A program made the translations under genes and the position numbers. The notes under the pieces were generated by a model. That model had not been told where the DNA came from, ran no database searches, and was given only the letters and a program-made list of their open reading frames with translations. 64,000 nt of DNA from Tubiluchus corallicola (Eukaryota > Priapulida > Priapulimorpha > Priapulimorphida > Tubiluchidae), in the NCBI GenBank assembly GCA_030141605.1, contig JAQGDQ010000014.1:60001-124000 (forward strand), read 5' to 3'. Positions 27,018 to 42,000 of this stretch are shown piece by piece (the first letter of the stretch is position 1; every line of letters begins with the position of its first letter).

Positions 27018-30000
27018 AAAATTTGCCCTTTCCGTTGAGTTTTAATGGTGAGTGCAAAAGCAATTAGAGCAGCAAGTAATTAGAAAATTCTCTCATCAAT
27101 ATATATGCGTCACGAATGCTACCACTTGCTGTCGCTCGCAAATAAAACAATCACCATATAAGAGCACTTAATGCTATTCAGAAATTTAATGGCATTGTAA
27201 ATCATGAATTCACACACAAGAGGGCAGCAGCTATCTGTGACGAGCTTCCGGGGCGAAAAAATTCAGTACACGTACTGCAGCGTAAAATTTTGAATCATTT
27301 AATAACTTTTTCTATGTATAACATAGATATTACGTGTATTTATAGGCAAAACTATATTTACGACTGAAGCTGATCTAGCGCACGGCTATGGCCTACCTTG
27401 TAATGCAGACGCATAGTACTGCACGCAAACTCCTCATAATTAGCAGGATTAATTACAAGAAAAATCGATTATAGGTCTGCAACACTGCATTAGAGGATAA
27501 GCGTAGTAACAACGAGTAAAAACAATGGACTGAAATATTATGCTGAAATACAAAAAGCACAGGTAAACAGTAGTTCGTTTAATATTTCAGTAATTAACAA
27601 AAATTGATAAACCGACTGGCCAACCAACCAATCAACACACCATCCAACACAACAACCAATCAATCAACCAAGCAGGAAGCCAATTAACTAACCAACCAAA
27701 CAAACAAAAAAAGAAGTTATAAAATCAATCGATCGACCGAGCGAGCGACCGATCAATCAATCTATCAATCAACCTATAATACTACCGCGTTCATTGACAT
27801 ATTTTATAAAAAACAGTAAGGCTATTAAATTAACTATATGAGTCAAAAAGCCAAGTACATTAACGAGTGACATCAAACACAAAGTTTCGTGCCTCAAGGA
27901 AAGAACTTGAGCTACGAGCGAATCTTTGACGTTGTCTGGTTTAATTGTAATCTCAGTCAAGTGCAAACACAAAAGAGCAGTAATTGAATACACTTCCTGT
28001 CTTGCTTTGAAGCCAATTTCCTCGTACTTGTGGCAACGAAGATACCACGACTTCAAAAAACAAAAAAAATATGAATCTGATACGTGATTGCCTGTGTATT
28101 CTACGGAAAAGGAAGGGATCGGGATCTCCAACAAATCAGCATTATTATTTCATTACTTTTCTTATTTCCCAATGGCAGGCAGCATAGACTAAAGACTGTT
28201 TTTACTGAGATCATTGGTGTTGAACGTTAAACCAGCGAAATTCTGACAATTTGACATTGCGAGCTTTGGATTTCATAGTTAATGTTATACAGGTTAGAGC
28301 GGTGCCGTGTTTTATTTATCGTTTTTGAAAACATGCGCGAAACGCTCATGGAAGACTCTGCTTTTAAGCAAATGCCACCACCACTTGTGACTTCATGGCT
28401 AGCTGAGACACGATCGTTAATTAAAATTCTAAACTAATATTTCGTTTATCAGAAAAATTTTGGTAATTATAAAACGCAACAAATGCATATTTATGACCTA
28501 TCGGCGACCATAGGTCAAAACGGACTGAAAAATCGTCCAGGTGACCCGAGACTTGACTAAATTGACTGTCTGACTAAACTGAGAAGGTCATTTAAGGTTA
28601 CAGGTACAACGAAGCCCAGTTTAATACACGAGATGCTTGGCTGAAGTATAAATGAGATTCGAGAGCAATTAAGTTGAGAGCTTCAATTGAGTTGCGATGC
28701 TGAGTATCTGAACTGAGACGAGAATTGGCTAATGAAATGAGTACATGAGTTGAGTATAGTTCAGTTGAGTTCAACAGTAATGAGCGTTATTGATCTCAGC
28801 ATGATTTTTGAAAAGCCCCATTAAAAAGGCAAAAAAATTTAATGAAGTCGTAGAACTAAACTTTCCGGGAAGTATAAGTACATTCGTAAGTTTTCAATAG
28901 TGTTTTGGAAGGGTTAATAAATAACATTAGAAGCTGTAAGTGTGAATCCTAGACATTCTGGGCAAACAGAAGTCCGTGCAGGTTTCAAGGTAACCCCTTT
29001 CACCCACTTTATCAATACAAACAGATTTCTGTTGGTCTGTTACGTCACAAAATGCACGAAACATTTTGGCGCCAAATCTGCACAGGTTTGAAAAGCGTTT
29101 TCTAGGGGTGCGTGTATATTAGTCATACGCCTTATGACGATTTAAATAAATTTTATACGGACGTTTATCAAAGAGAATACTTGCGAATACTTCAAAAGTG
29201 TGAATGGTGTCTGTTTAACTTTACTCAGCGTGCTAATATGGACATGTTCTCCTGCATTTGTATGCCAGGTATAACCACAGTTCAGTCAGAAATTAGATAA
29301 AAAATGTGCTGGGAGTAGTGAAATGGGTAGTAAAACAGGCAAGGTCTTGAGATAAGTTATAAAAAGAACCGGTTAATCTTTTCACTTATTAATTAGTAGC
29401 ACTAATTAGCAGTAGTAATTGAAGTTGATCATCAAAATTGAGTATTTTAAAAACGTGTTTTTCCTTAGGATATTTGACTAATATTTCTGTACAAGTTTGT
29501 AATGATTCAGTTTAAAAATATCATCAAAAACTGCATTAAATATTTGCAAAAAGTACAACCATAATTATAGCGTGCTATGCCATACTGTCTAACTAGTATT
29601 TACGTATATACAAGTGGTGGCAGTCTGACTGAAATTGGCATCCAAATCAAACTAAACTTGTTAGAAACCTACTAGTAATCAGATACAGCCATCTTGTGAT
29701 GGGAATCCGTACTATCCAACATTCCGAAGGGTGCGTAACAGACTCGATTTCTACGTGGCAGTATTTATGAGAGTGATTTTCACATACAATTTATTTGATT
29801 GGTTTCACGTATTAGAAAAAGTCCGGTAGACAAAATCACTGAATTTTGTAATGGCATTGTGCATCAACATTATATGCGACTACATTACAGATAAAGGTGC
29901 AAAAAGTGGTAATTTGCTTAAAATTCACAAGATGAATCATTAGATGATGCTAAATTTTACCATTATCATTCACAAAATTTTAATGTTGTGAGTTATGATG

Positions 30001-33000
30001 TAAAAATCAGCTATCCCGGCAAAGACTTTGCAACTGTTTGAGAAATATAGTTTAAAATTCTTCTACCACATTCCAAATTTCAAATAATAATTTGTATTTG
30101 AAAATACTGATGTTTCACATTCAAAATATTGATGACCTCGATTTCACCTGCGTATAGGAAATCAGACTCGATTTATTACACCGGTGCAATCAACCGTTGT
30201 CATAGGAACGAAATGAGGGTGGGAAATTACAGGAGCAGGTGAAACGGTGATGCAAATTATAAATTACAGTTTACTGAACGTTCAGGTATGCCAACACTAC
30301 AGCAAAATGGGCAAGCATCCTTCCTCAGCATTTTAAGTATTACGTTTTTGCTTCTCTGGCATATATTCTTTCGTTATTTATCAATTCAGTGTCAGTTAAT
30401 CACATCTCATATTTGCTTACAAACTTTTAATATTACCATGTACACCAATAAATAGTCCACAAGTGCAAAAATAGTCCTGTACATACCTGGCAGACAGCTA
30501 TTTTTATTAACTACGGTGACTACAGCTGTAGTGAGAAAGTCTGATCAGAAACAGTGAAAAAACCGGGTGGAGTTCACTTTGACTAGACTGGTGGACAACA
30601 TATGCGTGTAAAACGTCTACAATTATAATGAAATTTTTGAAACTTATCTAACCACATTTAATGCACGACAAGAATAGTGATAATTGTCAACAAAAAACCC
30701 ACAATTACGGCAAGGAAAGCGCTTTTTCATTGTTTTAATTATAGAATTTTTATCAACTACTTATGTAACTAAGTATACTTCAATACAATCTGTTTTTCTC
30801 CAAGACTATGCGGCTAATCGGTACAATAGGAAGACAGAAGCTAGTTCATCAATGTGTACGATAACACTGTTCACCAAATTTCAACCTGATTAGTTTTCTT
30901 TCTGCTAAAATCGAATTTCAACAGATTCATATTAAAACGACTACTGGTGTCCAAACTTACCCTAGGACCACAAGAAGCCATTAGGGGGTCAATGAAGCCA
31001 GCGTAACGATACCACAACCAGAACATCTGCTGCACCTCGACTAACAAGTAAAAACACACCTGAAGAAGCTGCAGCTAGAAAATGAACTTGAAAAGATCCT
31101 TACAACGAATTTATCATACACTAGCCGCTTTGACAGCATCCGGCCTATACCCGAATGGACAAAGTTTCATCAAACACTGTTACTTTTCGTACATCCTTCA
31201 CAAAAACATGCAGCAAGCATCGTATCTCACTTTCCCAATAAACGAAGCAGTAAACGTCTACTGCAGGAAGCTGGCAGGATAATGGACAAATTTTTACACG
31301 GGTCTCTAATGGCCACGTAAACACACAAATATAGTTAGTAGACAGGCCGTGTAATCATCAGTAAGCTTTCTACGCAACACTCCCTAACGGTTCAGAAGTT
31401 ACTAGTAACACAAGCCGTAATGGCTTTGAAATTTTCTTGCATCGTGCGCCAAGATAATGTCGCAAGCTCGCAATATGCAATAAAAAATGTTGAAAAAAGA
31501 AATAATGGGAAAATACAAAATACTAGGAATAAATAATGGGAAAATAAAAAGTACAGAGTTTTCGTGGATATACAGGTGCGATAATAGTTTTTCAGTTGTT
31601 ATCATAAAAAAATAAAGTTGCAATAAAGTCTGTAATGAATAGTCTGTCAGACAAATATGAAGCTACATTGCATAATATCAAACTGGTTAGTGGGTGAATG
31701 TGTGTTCCCGTTTAAAACTATAGTGGGAAAAACCAAACGTTTGTTTCACCAGGATTTTCATATAATTAAACTGATAAAGACAACATACGTATAGAATACA
31801 TCTTACTAAAGCCAGATTTGTGTGCCGATTCTCTGGAATGTTAACAAAACCACATTACTAGAGTTACTGAAAGCCCAAGTAATTTAAGTCTAGATATTCA
31901 TATAAAAATATACAAAAATAGAAAAAATTACGAAATTAAGCGCAAATACGATAATATTAAGTTTAAATTGTGTAACCTTAATTTGGTAATTACTGTGATA
32001 TTGAAAGCCAGAAATCATTCATAACAGGCTGTAACAGATTTGACGTTTAGGAGCTTCGACCAAAGTCACACGCACCTCTAAAAGATTAGCTTCAAATAGT
32101 TGCCGATAGATGACACTACCGAGTACGAAACCCAAATTCTGGGTATGGAATGTGGATGCTGTCAAGTACCTGAGCTAATGAAGCCACCCATGTTGCAAAC
32201 AAACACCGACTTCTCATCAAAATTACACTGTATCGTTTTGTACGCAAATGTATAGTTCTCGTTTCCAACGTCATTTGTCGTTTGAACGGCAAATAACTTT
32301 ATAAGTAGACTGCGTCAACCAAAAAAAGTTTTTAGAAGAGCTACGATATTTCTTGCAACTTACGTATATGTTAATGCATCAGAAAGGAGAATATACGTTA
32401 TTGATTAGTATACTGAATATTTATAACAGCATTAACATGATTTTAACTCCAGGTACCACTACCACTAGTTTAAAATTATACGAAAGACTGTTTTAAAAGA
32501 AGGAAAATAAAATCTTAAGCACAGAAAATAATATTCAATTGATAGCAATAGCGCACACATGATTGTAATTACTTTATTTTTGTAAACCTGTAAATATTGT
32601 AAACTGTTTAACCTCTACACTTTTTTTACTGTTTCAGTTTGTTGGGATGCTTTTTATATGATGTGTGATTCCTTAAGTACATTGTATTGTATATTGTATT
32701 GTGTTGTTCGTCAATAAACTTATACATTATGTAGGAATTCATAGAAATTCAAGGTTTTTCCACTTTTAATACATAAAAGCAAATTTAGTGGAATCTTGCA
32801 GTAATTCGGTAACTCAGCAGTATTTTATCTTATTTTATTTCCATGATAATTTTAATACTTACACTGATGCCATACAAAGCTAATCTGTTGGAGTTTGGAT
32901 CTTGTTGTTGCAAAGTCAACGAACTACCCATGACCCTACATCAAAATCACAGTGGCACTGCAAAAGTCGCATCATCTCCCATATCACCCCACCGCTTCCT

Positions 33001-36000
33001 GGATGAACCTTCCATCGTCTTTTCATTATCTATCTGGCTTCACCAGAAAATATCTTGATTTCAGTGTCTCATTGGATATTCAATAGCTGTTAGCAGTAAA
33101 CAACAGTAGCAGCTGCCGTACAGTTGATATAGCTATAGCAGTATATCAAGTACTACTGCTATATCTCAGCATATTTGATAACATTTCTTGAATTGATAAC
33201 AAACAAATAGCAAACAATATTTAAAAACTATGTGTTGTAATTTTAAACTCATTAAAATCTGAAATCAGCACCATCATACGAATACCACGCGCAGTTGTAT
33301 GTAGCACGTCTTGATAAAACATTAAAACAAGAGTTTACAAATTTGAGTCTTCTATCTGGAGATCACCAAGTCAATAGTTATAAAACGTCCTTGCGTCATC
33401 TCGACTCGAGATTAACTGTTGTTCTGAGACTCGCTGAACGGGCAAACAAGTCGTTCCATCAACTCTTTAAACTTTAGACAATTAAAAGCAAGCAGGCCCG
33501 CGAAAATAGCCAGTCAAATCATATAACGTCAACCACGCACACAATCAGAAATTTTCCCGTTTTTAATCAGCCTGATTGTACACAGTTTTCTCCACGTGGT
33601 GACAGAGTAAATCTTGAATTCGTGACCAAACTGTAAAAGCACATGTATGTACATAAATCAATAGAGTTTCCTTGATTTAAGCAAGGTAGCGTGTGGCATT
33701 GTTTCAGGCAAGCAAGATCAATAGCTAGAGCGTTTATTTCACCTGCCTAACGCTTACAGGAATGGAAGAAACCACAAGCAGCTGTTACTGCTGGATGATT
33801 AATTGATGAAAACTCGAGGGCGCAATTCATGCAAAAATGGAAACCACGCCATATACTAGAAAGATAGAGGGCGTGTCTGTTGTCTTCTTCATATATCACA
33901 TAATTTATGATATATATTAAATTATTATATAAACATATAGTATTCTACTTTCTCTAGCATGTTACTTCAATCGCTTGCCCAAACACGACACGAAATAAAA
34001 ATTTAGCAAGTGGTAACTACTTCAGTCGGATCTAAGCGCTTATAAATGAGAGTATAGGCTGCCTCCACATGATGATGATAATGATGATGCGAATTAGTGG
34101 CACACGCGGTACATTAAAGCCCTAACGATCATATTACTGCCAGTATTATGTCATGACATACGTAAAGACTTGGTGGCAAGCCATGCATAACATGCCTATT
34201 AAGAACATAACACTGCCAGAGGGACACAATGAAGTTATGTCTTACGAAAAAAGAGATGGTAGTTTCGTTGCCAGGCAACAATCGATACCCACTGATTACA
34301 TGAAGTGTTACTATATTAACATCATCATCTTAAAGAGTAATAACAGGATTGTGATTACAACTGATCAAGCTAGAAACAACGCTTGCAAGTCAAGCAACCG
34401 ACGTGCCAATAGGTATCAATATTACTATCAATAACAATAGAAAATCCAGTTCACAGCCTGAGCTGCATAGTTCATACTCAGTACATGCTATAGACTACAT
34501 ATTGTTCATTATCTGTGTGCTACGACTTCTTATGCAGTTGAAAGTGTAAGTTGTCAAATAATCCTTAATGCTAAATGACGGTAAACAAAGGTTGCCCTTT
34601 GAACTCTGCCCTTCGACATACGTATACTTTGTGCTGAATAGAATTTATTCGATAAGTCAAAACAAACCTATGTACAGTCTATCCTCCAACGTAGATTGTA
34701 GGTTAAATGTTTTCGTCAAGGCCATTGCACAATTCAAACCAATTAGGTTTATGATGTATGAATGAATGTATATATGTATGTGATGTATGAATCGCCAAAC
34801 CGTCTATTCTAAATTTTAAGGAGTTGGAAGTGATAGAGAATCAAAACGTTCAATGAAGCGACGATTGTTGCATCATGACTCGTGAGAAGAGCATTCAGAT
34901 TCCTAATGTGTTTTACCAGCAGGGTTTTCAGTTGTGTGCAAGACTGTCGTGCCATCTCGCGAGGTGCTTAGAACTTTCTTAGCTGCAATAAGGACTATAA
35001 CCGTATTAACCAATTTATGGTATTAACTAACAATTTATTGTATTCTTCAGTCTTCAGGCATATACTGCATTAAGATGAATTCTTTGCTTCGTTAGTAGTA
35101 GCGACAATTTTTCATCACTTGTAGTTAATTCCCATTCAGAAAATTAAAACATACCAAAATCACATTACGGGCACATGCTATACAATAATAATCTCATATT
35201 GCCCAATTGTCAGTCAGTAATAAGGCTTGAATTATTTATTGAATAAACGTTGAAGACGTATTAAATTTCTGAGCTAGATTACACACAGCTGCGAAATCGA
35301 CTGCAATTTGCAGCGCCAATTTGTTTATTGATGCAATTTTAGTTTAAAAACAGTTTTGACTTGACAAGCGAGACTAATAATGAAAAATTCTTAATTATTC
35401 ATGACCTTCTTATATTCAAAAAAAATCCATAGGCCGAGAAATCCAATAGTTTTATTATTGACAAAAGGTATGCATAGTTTCACAGTGTTGAAGTTAAAAC
35501 GAATTTTCTATAATATTAAATTAGTTAAATTATTTTATTAACATTTTTTCATCTATAAGATAACAAAATAGAAAGTACTTTCATTTACCTAGCTCGCACA
35601 GTTATGCGACAATCAACTAAACAACAGAGTTGACGCATGACGCATTGCACTAAATTGTGCAGTGCTGCCATCTAGTATTACACATCTTAACCACATTAAA
35701 GTCAACCAGAAAAATACAAAGTTCTGAGCTGAACTGAACATTGGCAGTCCAGAAAAGCAAGAATGATAAATGTATAATATATGTCCAGTAAGTGTCTTAA
35801 ATGTGCTTTAAAATTCACTTTCAAGATTATACTGCTTAACCCTGTTTACTATAATTATAAAATGACTGAATTCAGCAAAATGTTAATCAAAAACTCCAGA
35901 GTAAAATACGTAATTATAGATGAATATATTCCTAAGGTTTCAAATTACGTTGTCGTTTACATTGTATTTCAACCGAAAAACCTGAACATGAATTTACCCA

Positions 36001-39000
36001 TCAGGATATATTATACACCAACATCTCTACTCAAAATGAGCTGTGTTGTTGCACAACTGCTTAGCACAAAGTGCAAAAGAAAGAGATTGGTACGGATTCG
36101 AAGACCAGCTGATCCATCACTGATCGATGAAATAAACAATACCAACAGACTTTGATCAGCATTGGGAACAGTTAACGATTAAAAATAACTGTGACAGCAA
36201 AATAATATATATATATATATATATTCAATATTGGTGTTTATATATATATATATATAACAAAGTGCTGTAACGTTTTTTGCACTATCTGGTGATCAGTTAA
36301 CGATATTAAACACCAATATTGAATATTTTCCACCAGTAGGTTGTATCAGCATTGCACTCTGTATGATCTTAGTATATTTTTGTATCATTTTGTTGTTTAT
36401 AGCTAATATCTTTTAATTGTGTTTTTATTGTAAATGCAATTTTATTCAGTTTGTTAACTGTAATTTTTGTATGAAGATAAACCCTTTACCTATCTAGCTA
36501 ACATTGGTCGACTGATGATCAACTATTTCAAATTATTTTTGAGCCTGTCGCATCACCATCATAAATTTACCATTTACGATAACTTTGACGATTTCAACAC
36601 TTACAGTCTGCTTTATAGCACCCATTCCCAGAATCAGTGAAAGTGAAAAAACATTAAGTATTTATGTTACATAAAGTGCATTTCCTCATAACGCATCTTT
36701 CAAGTACTCAGCTAATAGGTAAAAAACTTTACTACAACATGCAGAAGACACTGACAAATCTGGATAATCTGAGAAAACGTTAAGGTGAGTTCACACCAAC
36801 TTCCAAAATTATTCATAGAAAGTCCTACCGCATGACATACAGCAACAGCATAGATTGCCAGTGATTGCAAGATCATGTAAACCTGACTGGAATATTTCGA
36901 AAAGGGAGAATACATATTTCAACGGACTGAATTTTGTAACCAGTCTAGGTCATTTTCTGCGACGTCATTCTGGTATCCATTTTTGAGCCGAGATTAGATG
37001 AAGGGGTATTTCAGAAAAGAAGAATGTATGCTTCAAATTTCAGTCCGCTGAATCTCGCAATCAGTCTGCACCATTTTCTGTAAACTTATTCTTTATTATT
37101 TTTCTGGTATCCATTTTTGAGCACAAAGTAGCTTTTGATGTCACCAAGAATGCTGACTCAGTACACACTGCAAAACTTCAGAAAGAGAAACCTTAATGAG
37201 GACCACCAATCAATCCAGAATGGCAGATACAAAGAGTGTTAAGAATTGATAGCTCAAAAACCCTTTTCAGTGAAACACTATACCGTGTGCTTTCTGATAA
37301 ATGTAGGCTCAATACCGATTCACTTCAGGATTTCAGTATAGGGACCCAGGTTAAAACCCAGATCCCAGAATCGTGGTCGGGATTATAAAATGTGTCGATT
37401 TAAAATGAAAATTAATTGACATGCAATTATTTGTAATGCAAGGAATGAGTCCTCTTCGGATAATATGTGCAAGGCTGTGCCTGACTGTAATCTCTTACCT
37501 TAATAGGTGATTCTGGCACTCTAGGTGGTGGTGGAGGTTGCTTGTTAGCTATGGTCACTTTCTTTGCCGCAGGTTTTTCCTCCACAGGTGGCGGCGGTGG
37601 CGACGGTGTCTTCGAAGCCGACTTAGGCTGAGAAGCTCTCTCTTGAGATACTGGAGGAGGTGGCAATGGAAGGTTGTCCTCTGGAGGTTCTGGTCGTGAT
37701 TTCTAAAAAATATAATGACGCATATTAATAATTGCTGATAGATACTGCTCAAAATAGATTTCTAATTTGCATTTTGCATAACAAATGCAACTAAACAAAG
37801 TCTACAACATGCCGTACAACAAAATGATACATGACCAAAACATGCCACTTGAAGTTAGCTTAAAATAATTCAAGCAAAAAGCAAACAGTCTTTGAAAACA
37901 TTGATTAGCGGACAGGAATGGGTGGTTCCAGGCCTAATTAAGATATGTGATTCATAGAATAAACACACAACAATAAATAAAACGCTACAGCAAACAAACT
38001 GGCGGGTTAGTAACTGCAGGCGATGTATGCTTAAATCAAAATTCCGTTTACTTGATTTTGATTTTGTTTTTTTGCCATTAATCTTACGTTTGATCATGCT
38101 AGACTACACACGATAGGCCTATAATTAATTAATTAAAATATATAATTAAAGGTAAACTCAAATGCGGAATTCAGAATTTCCAAAGGCTACACAACTTAAA
38201 AACTTGCAAAGGAAAATTAAACTTTGAGTATTCTCTGTATCCAACTTGTGAAAATTTAGACAAAATGCTTACACGTTAGTATCTCCGCCTTTTGATTCGT
38301 GTTAGGACAGTGTTAAGAATTAAGAATTTCATGTTGTTGCGGAGGTCGCTTTTACTGACATCAACCAAGATTTAAATAAATTCGGCCTGTTTACATATAA
38401 TTCGGCATGGTGCATTTCCCCAAGAAAGCATTTTAGTCGACAAATCGAATCCAGGTAAAAAAGGCACAGGTAAAAAGTCACAGAAAAAATGACAAGAAAA
38501 AAGTTTTAACTCGAACCACTAATGCCTAACCCTAGCCAAAATTGTGACTATTTTTCTGACTTTATTACCGATCACTGACAATCACTCACTAGTATAATTT
38601 GTAAGCGATCAATTTAAACCAACTTTTGTTGGACTGAAATATTTTTTATAACATCAGACAGCTGATGAAAGTTTGTGGCATTAGATCGAAGTGGTCAAGG
38701 CTCCCGTGAGAAAGATGTGGCTAAAGAACAGGAAATCAAGAGAATGTGATGTGACAGACAACCCGAGCAATGGTGAAGCCATGTTTCAGCAAACATTCAC
38801 AACGAAAACGGGAGTACGACACTTCAAAGACACGCAGAGGAAGTTACAGCATATCAGATTTAATATCCAAAGTTGTTGTCATCAACTTGAATTGTATGTC
38901 ACGCGTTAATTTTTACTCCTGCACCGTATTCAGCAATTATAAATATGCCAAATAAAAATGCATATCAAAGACCTTTACAGTAAAAACCAAGATATTTAAG

Positions 39001-42000
39001 GGATGGCAAAACCTGTGTTGTGATGAGTCAGAGGGAGAGAAGAAATCAGCTACAAAATCTCACAAATTATCTGAATACTGCACAAAACCTGGTGGTGTGA
39101 AAATCTTACCCAATTACGATGTTCCCTATTTTTAAAACTGCTGACCTACTATAAACTCCTTTTATTTTCTTATTTATTATTTAGCATAAAATATTTATAC
39201 AGAATGAGCTCAACATGCTCGTTTGCAATGAGGTCCTGTGGCAGCAGATTTAAAGTTTGTAAACAGTTATAAAATACAATAATTATAAACACATAATACA
39301 TAAAAATCAAAATCTATTGATCACATTTGAAATCAATCAAAATAATTAAAGAATTACTTGGGATTTTGCTTAAATAATAATTTTTCAAGAATCTCTGCAT
39401 TTTGCAAATGTGCAGACGCAGAAGACGCCACAAACATTTCAAAGACAGAGTAATCCACTGCAGGCTCACAGTCTTGAGACAGATAACAGAGTCAAGCACC
39501 TCGCAAATCCAAAATTTAAACATACCAAGAGAAAGAAAACCATTATCAACCACCTGTCTAAGCTAACAGAAAAACACACTTGCTTGTTAAACAAAATAAT
39601 CGCATGGCCGTGAAAGAACATTAGATGTAAACAAGCAAACAATAAAGTATAACAAACCTAAAAGAGTAATCAAAATTCCAAGTTCTGGTGTTTTAAAAAC
39701 AAAATAACCTGGTAATCTAAAATTAATTAACAGGTAACCAGGAAAGCATTTCCTAAAAGTTCTCAGGCTTAGCTTATTCTAAAATTTGTAAAAGCAAGTT
39801 TTCAACTATGTATTTCGAGTAGGACTGCACAGGCCTTAATTTTTCTGAAAAAAGATATGGCAATACCCAATAAAATATAATTAAATATTATATATATATA
39901 TTATTAAACAAAGCGCCATGTAACCTATGCTATTCGACACAAATGATTTATAATATTAATACACCCTTTATAGCAGTCACATGTTGAACACGTTTTGATT
40001 TATAATAGCCTCAGGTAACTCAGGTGACAATGCAGGGCTGGCAGTTAATCAAAATCATAACGATTCAACTCCGGCAAAGAGTTCCCCCATCGATAACAAA
40101 GGTGAAAAAACCTTTTAACCAACGTAAGGTCATGGGAAAATGGCAAAAGGTATTGCAATGTCGAGCTAGCGTCCCTGTGGAACGCAAATGAACAATTTCG
40201 AAGAACGTTTGAAGTGAAAAAATGCGAGAGCCTAGCGAAGCCTTTGCAAGTAAACTAATAACTTAAATAATAGTAGTATAACCCGAGCTGCGCTGAACAA
40301 ATGAACCGCGCTAAATCAACAACAATAAACAATAGCATAGCGGTAATTTTGAGTATCTAATTACGCTGTTTTTATTCCACTAAACGCTGCTTCTAAATGT
40401 TTCTTGATTAAGAAACTACGCTGTTGATTAAGCAGTTATCATGAAGTGTATCTAACCACATATACATGAAATGTTTTGAAACACTTTCCAAGTCTTCTTA
40501 ACGTGCACGTAGACTCTTTTTAAGGCAGAAATACTTTCTAAACAAGTACAAGCTGATTATAAGAAGATAAAATTTACAACGAAATAAAACCGCATTTAGA
40601 CTTAATGAAAAGCGACTGCTATGTTGCAAACTGTGAACGGAAACGGGAAACCACGCGTTAGTTTGTTAAATTATAAATGTACACGAAGTTTTCCATCTAG
40701 ACTGAGGCCAAATATTATATAACTATGTAACGACATGTAGTTATTCCGATGACAAAGCACAATAGCTACAGATGAGTAATTTAGCTTCCTTCGTCGTATT
40801 TTGACTACAAACTTACACATGTAAATGCTTGGATTTCAAATAAATAAATAAACTCAGTTTCTCAGTTCAACGATTTGATTTATTTATTTTAAATCTTTGT
40901 AATTTGTACATTCAGCAGTTTAAGTAATGAATTTAAATAATATGACTAAAATTTTAATGTTTTAACATATTCTCATTTTAACTGATTATAACACTTTTAA
41001 ATCAAAGGCCTATTTTTTCTTTATTTTAGTCGTAAACTGGCACGTACAAAATGTCAATATTTGTTAAAACGATATGAGAAAGCAAAGAGTAAAAATAAAA
41101 TAAATAACGTTGAAATAAATAATTATCAAGCAACATGCCATAATAAATTTGAAGTACACGTCATTACCACGGATATAAATGTTACACTAAATTATAGTAT
41201 ACGAAATTTTATAACTTTCAACACGATTTCAGTGCAAGCCTTAAGTAATAAAAAAGATCAACAGGCTACATGCCAGTCATGTATGAATCATCATTTTTGT
41301 GAGTATGCAGTATACGCGTACTAACAAAATCCTAACATCTGTGAGTGTCGAGTCAGCAAATAAGTCTGCTGTACGTACAGCAACTGTAGCTACAGACTGA
41401 CGCTCAGGCATTTGTGCGAGTGGGAAAAAAATCTAGGTCAGCGAAGCGCTACACACATGCATCTTGCTCTGCCTGTTTTAAACTGTATAATTTTCTATAA
41501 CTAATTTCATGCATAATTATGAAAACAGAATGCAGGTGAAGTTTCAGACGTTTAACGAGATCCAAAGATTACTAAATCAATTCAAAGTAAACAAGTTTAA
41601 TAACTTATCTCAGTTAAATCAGAGTAATAATATGTAATCAGGGATCTAATAGTGATAAGTGTTTGAAATCAATTTTTTAATTGAAGATGTATAAATAAAT
41701 CTTCTCAACTAAACGTGCCATTAAAAATTCAGTCCACTTTTAGTTTAGCCGTCAGCGTTACAATAATTTAAACTAGGCTGAAAAAATCGTCCAGAAGCAG
41801 TGTTTCCGGCAATCACCTATCTACTTATTAACCAGGCGCTGTCTTGCCTAACTTTGATAAAATACAGATAACTGCTCAGCTATTGTCTGGCCCTAAAATT
41901 ACTAAGCCAATAACGCGATTTACAGATATGAAAACATTTACACAGACTTAAACGGTTTAAAAAACACACAGGCATCAAATTTCTTAAATAGTGGTGAAAA

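Larger units (their letters stand above)
13605..37498 (-). other. 23.9-kb dlg intron with candidate alternative first exons
   Basis: Mostly AT-rich non-coding DNA. Islands of higher GC lie at about 15330-15570, 16480-16830, 23450-24060, 24300-24960 and 30950-31300; three of them carry candidate first exons on the dlg strand. Repeats inside are listed separately. Long stretches without anything recognisable: 28140-30900, 31300-35700. Confidence 0.6.

Noticed and set aside
27769-28134. 121-codon open stretch on the minus strand with hydrophobic helices
   Set aside because: No ATG near its start, no splice signals in phase, no recognisable family; kept only as a note.
35589-35638. Minus-strand ATG with Cys-rich start ([11 protein letters not shown]) ending at a gtaaat donor, similar in look to a palmitoylated DLG N-terminus
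   Set aside because: The donor is in phase 2 and cannot join the phase-0 DLG exon at 13604 in frame.
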